The notes below the pieces were generated by a model. That model saw only the letters and a list, made by a program, of their open reading frames with translations. It was not told the DNA's origin and did no database searches. Position numbers and translations under genes: made by a program. 64,000 bases of DNA from the NCBI GenBank assembly GCA_009176605.1, contig SEYY01001023.1:1-64000 (forward strand). Direction: 5' to 3'. Positions 58,964 through 64,000 of the stretch are shown here, one piece after another (the stretch's first letter is position 1; every line of letters begins with the position of its first letter). The stretch comes from Armadillidium nasatum (taxonomy: Eukaryota; Arthropoda; Malacostraca; Isopoda; Armadillidiidae).

Positions 58964-59300
58964 GTACATAGTGTCCCTAAAGTTTGAACACATAGGGAAT
59001 GAAACTTTTTCCTAACGTGATTGGAAAACGTTGTAGTGTAGGGTGCTTGCTCTCCTTGGTCACCTGACCTTAGCCCCTTTGATTTTTTTTCTGGGTTATG
59101 CTAAAGGAGAAAGTGTACTCAATCAAAATCACAGATAAAACACACTTGATTGAACGCATAAGAAGTTAGTGTGCTCAAATAGACGGCAATATGGATTTAC
59201 TACATCAGGTTCACGTGAAATTTGCAAACCGCATCAACCTATGTATCGCAAAGGATAGAAATCATATTTTAAACGTTATTAAATATTCCAACTAAATAAA
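58964..59300 (+). pseudogene. mariner-like transposase C-terminal relic
   Basis: The text reads SPWSPDLSPFDFF and, after a frame change, WVMLKEKVYSIKITDKTHLIERIR, then a tail with FANRINLCIAKD-like wording. This is the end of a mariner-type transposase (SPDL.P.DFFLW). The N-terminus is absent. Both sides are (TA)n, in keeping with TA targeting. Confidence 0.72.
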
Positions 59301-59359
59301 ATGTTAATAAATATCATATCTGGAGACGTTTCCTTATTCCCTATATGTCCTGACTTTGA

Positions 59360-60930
<1,571 letters not shown>

Positions 60931-62142
60931 ATTTAAAAAATGTTATCACCACTCATGCAGATACAAAAATAAAAAAAATTAAAAAATTTTAATATATAAT
61001 AATAATGATGATGATAATCATCATCATTATTATCAAAAGGAATTTATTATGCGTTAGTAGTTTCTTGTTGCTTCAACCCTACCCCATCCGTATCTTTAGG
61101 CTGGTATGTCATAGCTTCACATAGCTTAGTTCTTAACAATATTCCTTAAAACTTAGTTATTTTAATGACCTTTATGACATTTTTTTTGTTTAACTTAAAA
61201 AAATTTTTTTTTGTACTCCTAAATATTATGTTTTTATATTTTTGATAATGAGCCAATGACTTTATTTTGTAAATGATAAAACAACAATCCAAATCTTGCT
61301 TGTCATTATGCTATTGTTTCCTTAGTTCGTAGTTTTCTGAATAATTATTTTTTTCTAAATAATTAAATTTGTATTTATGCTTTATACTTTTTATTTGATT
61401 TGAAAAAATTATGTTAAAGATATTTGTAAAGTTAAAGCAAAATCTAAGATTTTTATTAAATAAAGGAGGAGCATCAAAATTTTAGATTTTATTTATTTTA
61501 AGCAATATATTAAATAGTATAAATGGTAAAGCAAAAAAAATTTGATTTTGATATTTTGACAAATCTAGAGTAAAATATTTTGATATTTTGGAATTGTTAA
61601 AAAATAGATTCTTTATTAATGGATAATTTCTGACTTGTGGAGTTTGGATATATCAACAGTAGCACATCATGTGAGGAGAGTCAGGGTGACAGAGCTACCA
61701 ACCCGGATCTTTAAATTACGCTGTTTGCTACAACTCCAAGACTAGCATTGAAAACCAAAACTGTGAGAAAAGCATAATATTCTTGGAGAAAGTGTTCAGA
61801 GGCTATGTGAAAGACATTGCTAATCTCACTGAAAGTGTGGAAATCCAACCTGCAATTTGAAATAAAACTCGAGGACTAGCATTGAAGCTGACATTCCGAT
61901 AATAATGATTTTTGTAGAGTGCTCTTGTAGAGGAACTTTTAAGAAGAAATGGAGAAAGATGCTCAGAAGACAGTTTCTGGGAAGGATAAAGAAAAAAAAG
62001 ATACAATTTTATTTATTTACTTTTCCCCATACATTGATGTAATCGCTACATTTATAATTTAATTGTAAAGGTAATCTGATGTTAATTTTTGCAATATTTT
62101 AATGCTAAATTTTTATTTATGTAAAATTTCATTTATTTTTAG

Positions 62143-62395
62143 ATGTTCGGGACTTGTTAAGCATTATAAATTATACTATGATGGACAACACTTCGTGGGA
62201 GAAAAGAAGTTCGATAACCTGGAAGATTTGGTTTCTGATGGGTTAGTTACCCTATATTTGGAATCCAGGGCCAGAAAATTTCTTCTACAGTTGCCTACGG
62301 CAGATTATAAGCAGTCTCCATATTTTACTCTGAATAGATCTGCTTTAAAAAGTTTAAATAATTCTAAAAAAGTCAATTCCGAATTGAAATTTATG
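62143..62395 (+). CDS. chimaerin-type Rac GAP, exon with second half of SH2
   Basis: The acceptor TTTATTTTTAG and donor ATG/GTTAGT bound 253 nt, one base completing the Arg codon of the preceding exon and 84 full codons. It encodes CSGLVKHYKLYYDGQHFVGEKKF, then LEDLVSDGLVTLYLESRARKF, closely matching the chimaerin SH2 C-terminal half (in human alpha2-chimaerin, RLYYDGKHFVGEKRF and DLVTDGLITLYIE, from memory). The following PYFTLNRSALKSLNN matches the post-SH2 GYTTLNREP segment. The rest is a diverged linker. It joins in frame to the exon at 62532. Confidence 0.93.
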
Positions 62396-62531
62396 GTTAG
62401 TTCTTATAAGATATTTTTATACATTTTTTAAAATCTAAATTGTTTAATTATTTTAAAAATGAATGATTTTATTATGAGTCCTTTTGTATAATGTTTTAAT
62501 TTTTTTCCTCATTTTTCATTTCGATTTGCAG
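62396..62531 (+). other. short chimaerin intron, 136 bp
   Basis: Begins GTTAGTTC and ends TTTGCAG, phase 0. It is repeat-free, unlike the two long introns. Confidence 0.85.
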
Positions 62532-62755
62532 GGGAACGATGCAGATAATCTAAGCCCGGTTGTTGGCACATCTGATCATCCTGTGATATTTGAAGTGCAG
62601 GAAATATCTGATGAGTATTTGAATATTAAGTTTAATAATGTGTTTACTGAAAATAAAATACAGACTCTATCAAGTGACACTCTACACGTTTCTGAAGTAT
62701 CAGTTAGTGATCGTCCGCATCATTTTCACAACCACAGTTTTTCTGGTTTGCATTG
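62532..62755 (+). CDS. chimaerin-type Rac GAP, linker exon entering C1
   Basis: The exon is 224 nt in phase with its neighbours. It encodes an acidic, poorly conserved linker (GNDADNLSPVV, then SSDTLHVSEVSVSD) and ends HFHNHSFSGLHW, where the last codon is split. This is the start of a C1 zinc finger: chimaerins have HNFKVHTFRGPHWCEYC at this point. The His that binds zinc and the FxGxHW signature are present; the Cys residues must be in the next exon. C1 binds diacylglycerol or phorbol ester and brings the protein to membranes. The next exon was not found before position 64000. Confidence 0.9.
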
Positions 62756-63370
62756 GTAATTTTATGCTTTTTTTAATTTAAATTTTTTATTTTTTTAATA
62801 TTAAACCTCTTTTGAATAGAGTTAAGACATCCACAGTACATCAATCGAAGAAAATAAGAAGCTAAACTTAATTCAAATCAGAGACCATATTTTCCTACAC
62901 ATCATGTTCAGAAATGTGTAAGTCAGAGTAAGTGGAGAAATTAGAAGAATTATTGTCTCAGACTGTACCAATAGAATGTTTGAATTAAACAGTATAGTAA
63001 TTAATTTTCTAGTCAGAAAGTTGAGCAAGCAGAGAATGAGATTATCTGGAAAAGTGAATAATGGAAAAACTTTACAGAATGTTCCCCATTGTTGTTGCAA
63101 ATGATTACTATGTTACGTGTAGCTGCTACCATAAATTTGACTTATGGCAAGACGAATTTGAATAAAAGTAGGGGTCTTTTGTCAGTTGTTAAGTCTCTGT
63201 CCCTGAGTCAGGGTTGATTTAGTACGTGTAAGCATGGTAGATGAAAATAATTGAATTGGCTAAACTTAGACTTCATTACTTTGTAATTGCAATTTAATTT
63301 TAATTTTAATTTAATTCTCACAATAGAATATGCCTAAGCACTAGACAGTCCTGGAGATCCATAAAAAGTC
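62756..63370 (+). other. chimaerin intron start, unassigned
   Basis: Begins GTAATTTTATG. No element or coding similarity is seen up to the tandem array. Confidence 0.55.
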
Positions 63371-63412
63371 TCAAATTTAGCTTTTAAGTGAATGGATTCC
63401 CATTAGTGCAAT
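63371..63412 (-). repeat. inverted fragment of the tandem unit
   Basis: AAATTTAGCTTTTAAGTGAA and the bases after it are the reverse complement of the unit segment GGGAATACATTTGCTTAAAA (about 63523-63542), so the array is preceded by a piece in opposite orientation. Confidence 0.7.
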
Positions 63413-63470
63413 ATTTCAAATATAAAATTGCTTTTATATCAGCGATATTTTATTTAAAAAAAATCCAAAA

Positions 63471-64000
63471 ATCTGGTGAAGGACATGTTTACATGGTGAT
63501 TTTGTTCTGATGGGAATACATTTGCTTAAAAGCTAGATATAATGGTGACATTTTATGAGTTACCAGGATGGTCTAGAGGTTAAGACGGTTGAATTGATTA
63601 TCTTACAAAAGGACACCGGTTCGAACCCAGAGAGAACATTTACTTGACTTCTCTTTTCATTGATCTTTCTATTTTCTTAGCATTATTAGTTTATTTAAGT
63701 AAATAACAAAAATCTGGGGAAGGACATGTTTACATGGTAATATTATTTTGATGGAATACATTTGCTTAAAAGCTAGATTTGATGGTCACTTTTTATGAGT
63801 TACAAGGATGGTCTAGTGGTTAAGACGATGGACTCAATTATCGCGCAAAGGTCGCCAGAGAAAACACGTTCCTTTTCCATTTTCATACATCTTTTATACA
63901 TCTATTATATTGTGAGGGGAAGTTCATGTTTACATGATTACATTCTAATGTAGATCCATTTGCTTAAAAGCTAAATTTGATGGTCTTGTGATGATGATAA
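63471..64000 (+). repeat. tandem array with tRNA-like segment, period about 241 bp
   Basis: Units start at 63471 and 63712 (ATCTGGKGAAGGACATGTTT), and a third, more diverged one begins near 63912 and runs off the window. Unit 1 holds GGATGGTCTAGAGGTTAAGA (A-box-like, about 63566) and GGTTCGAACCC (B box, about 63618-63628), spaced as in a tRNA gene. Unit 2 keeps the A-box part but lacks the B box. This looks like a tRNA-derived SINE caught in a tandem array, not a functional tRNA gene. Confidence 0.75.

Noticed and set aside
61803-62006. 67-codon minus-strand frame as an intronic gene
   Set aside because: No start context, motif or conservation evident; it lies in unassigned intron sequence.
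63566-63640. Functional tRNA gene
   Set aside because: A- and B-box-like motifs are present, but no convincing cloverleaf or acceptor pairing was found, and the unit repeats in tandem with the B box lost in the next copy.

Overview
This is an AT-rich animal nuclear genome window. It is dominated by transposable elements and long dinucleotide repeats. It contains one recognisable host gene: a chimaerin-type Rac GTPase-activating protein on the + strand. Four coding exons can be placed: a 39-nt micro-exon at 44271-44309, two SH2 exons at 55892-56087 and 62143-62395, and an exon at 62532-62755 that ends inside the C1 zinc finger. Splice sites and codon phases agree across all four. The first exon(s) and the rest of C1 plus the RhoGAP domain are not visible. 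Its introns of about 11.6 kb and 6.1 kb are filled with mobile elements. An arthropod, most likely a malacostracan crustacean, is suggested by the LINE families, the extreme density of (TA)n, (GA)n and (AAT)n arrays, and the gene structure. This is inference only.

Layout. Positions 1-7.9 kb hold a Gypsy-type LTR retroelement (family A, minus strand, gag with three CCHC knuckles, right LTR 6801-7933). A hAT DNA transposon is inserted in it (880-4659), and that hAT carries a solo LTR of family A (1212-2355) and a GC-ended non-autonomous element (1-879). Positions 9.8-13.1 kb hold a Tc1-like element inside a (TA)n tract. A complete 1,775-bp hAT-like non-autonomous element with an 8-bp target duplication sits at the end of that Tc1. 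Positions 13.8-19.8 kb hold another family A LTR, MITE and hAT relics, and old CR1-type LINE pieces. Positions 19.9-36.5 kb are a second Gypsy-type element (family B, minus strand, LTR to LTR), broken, with an unusual region of about 3.8 kb beyond integrase. A second hAT copy (25351-28869, perfect 8-bp duplication) lies in its integrase region.

Positions 37.2-43.5 kb hold two copies of a YADD-type LINE in opposite orientations, with a foldback element between them. Positions 43.6-50 kb hold CR1-type LINE pieces, including two nearly identical copies head to head, next to the chimaerin micro-exon. Positions 51-52.6 kb hold a Tigger1-like pogo element. Positions 52.6-55.9 kb are simple repeats with two short MITEs and a third YADD LINE fragment. 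The intron from 56.1 to 62.1 kb contains a truncated BEL/Pao element, a mariner relic, a solo LTR of a third LTR family and a GC-richer repeat. A tandem array of tRNA-like units runs off the right edge.

The strongest overall pattern is the association of (TA)n tracts with element ends. At least seven elements start or stop exactly at a (TA)n tract, and both family B LTRs carry such a tract at the same internal site. Most tracts are about 95-125 bp, so their lengths may partly reflect assembly limits. No CRISPR, operon or bacterial-type feature is present. I did not find a convincing new biological system. The best candidates for novelty are the 3' region of element B, the GC-ended non-autonomous hAT-like family and the tRNA-like tandem array.
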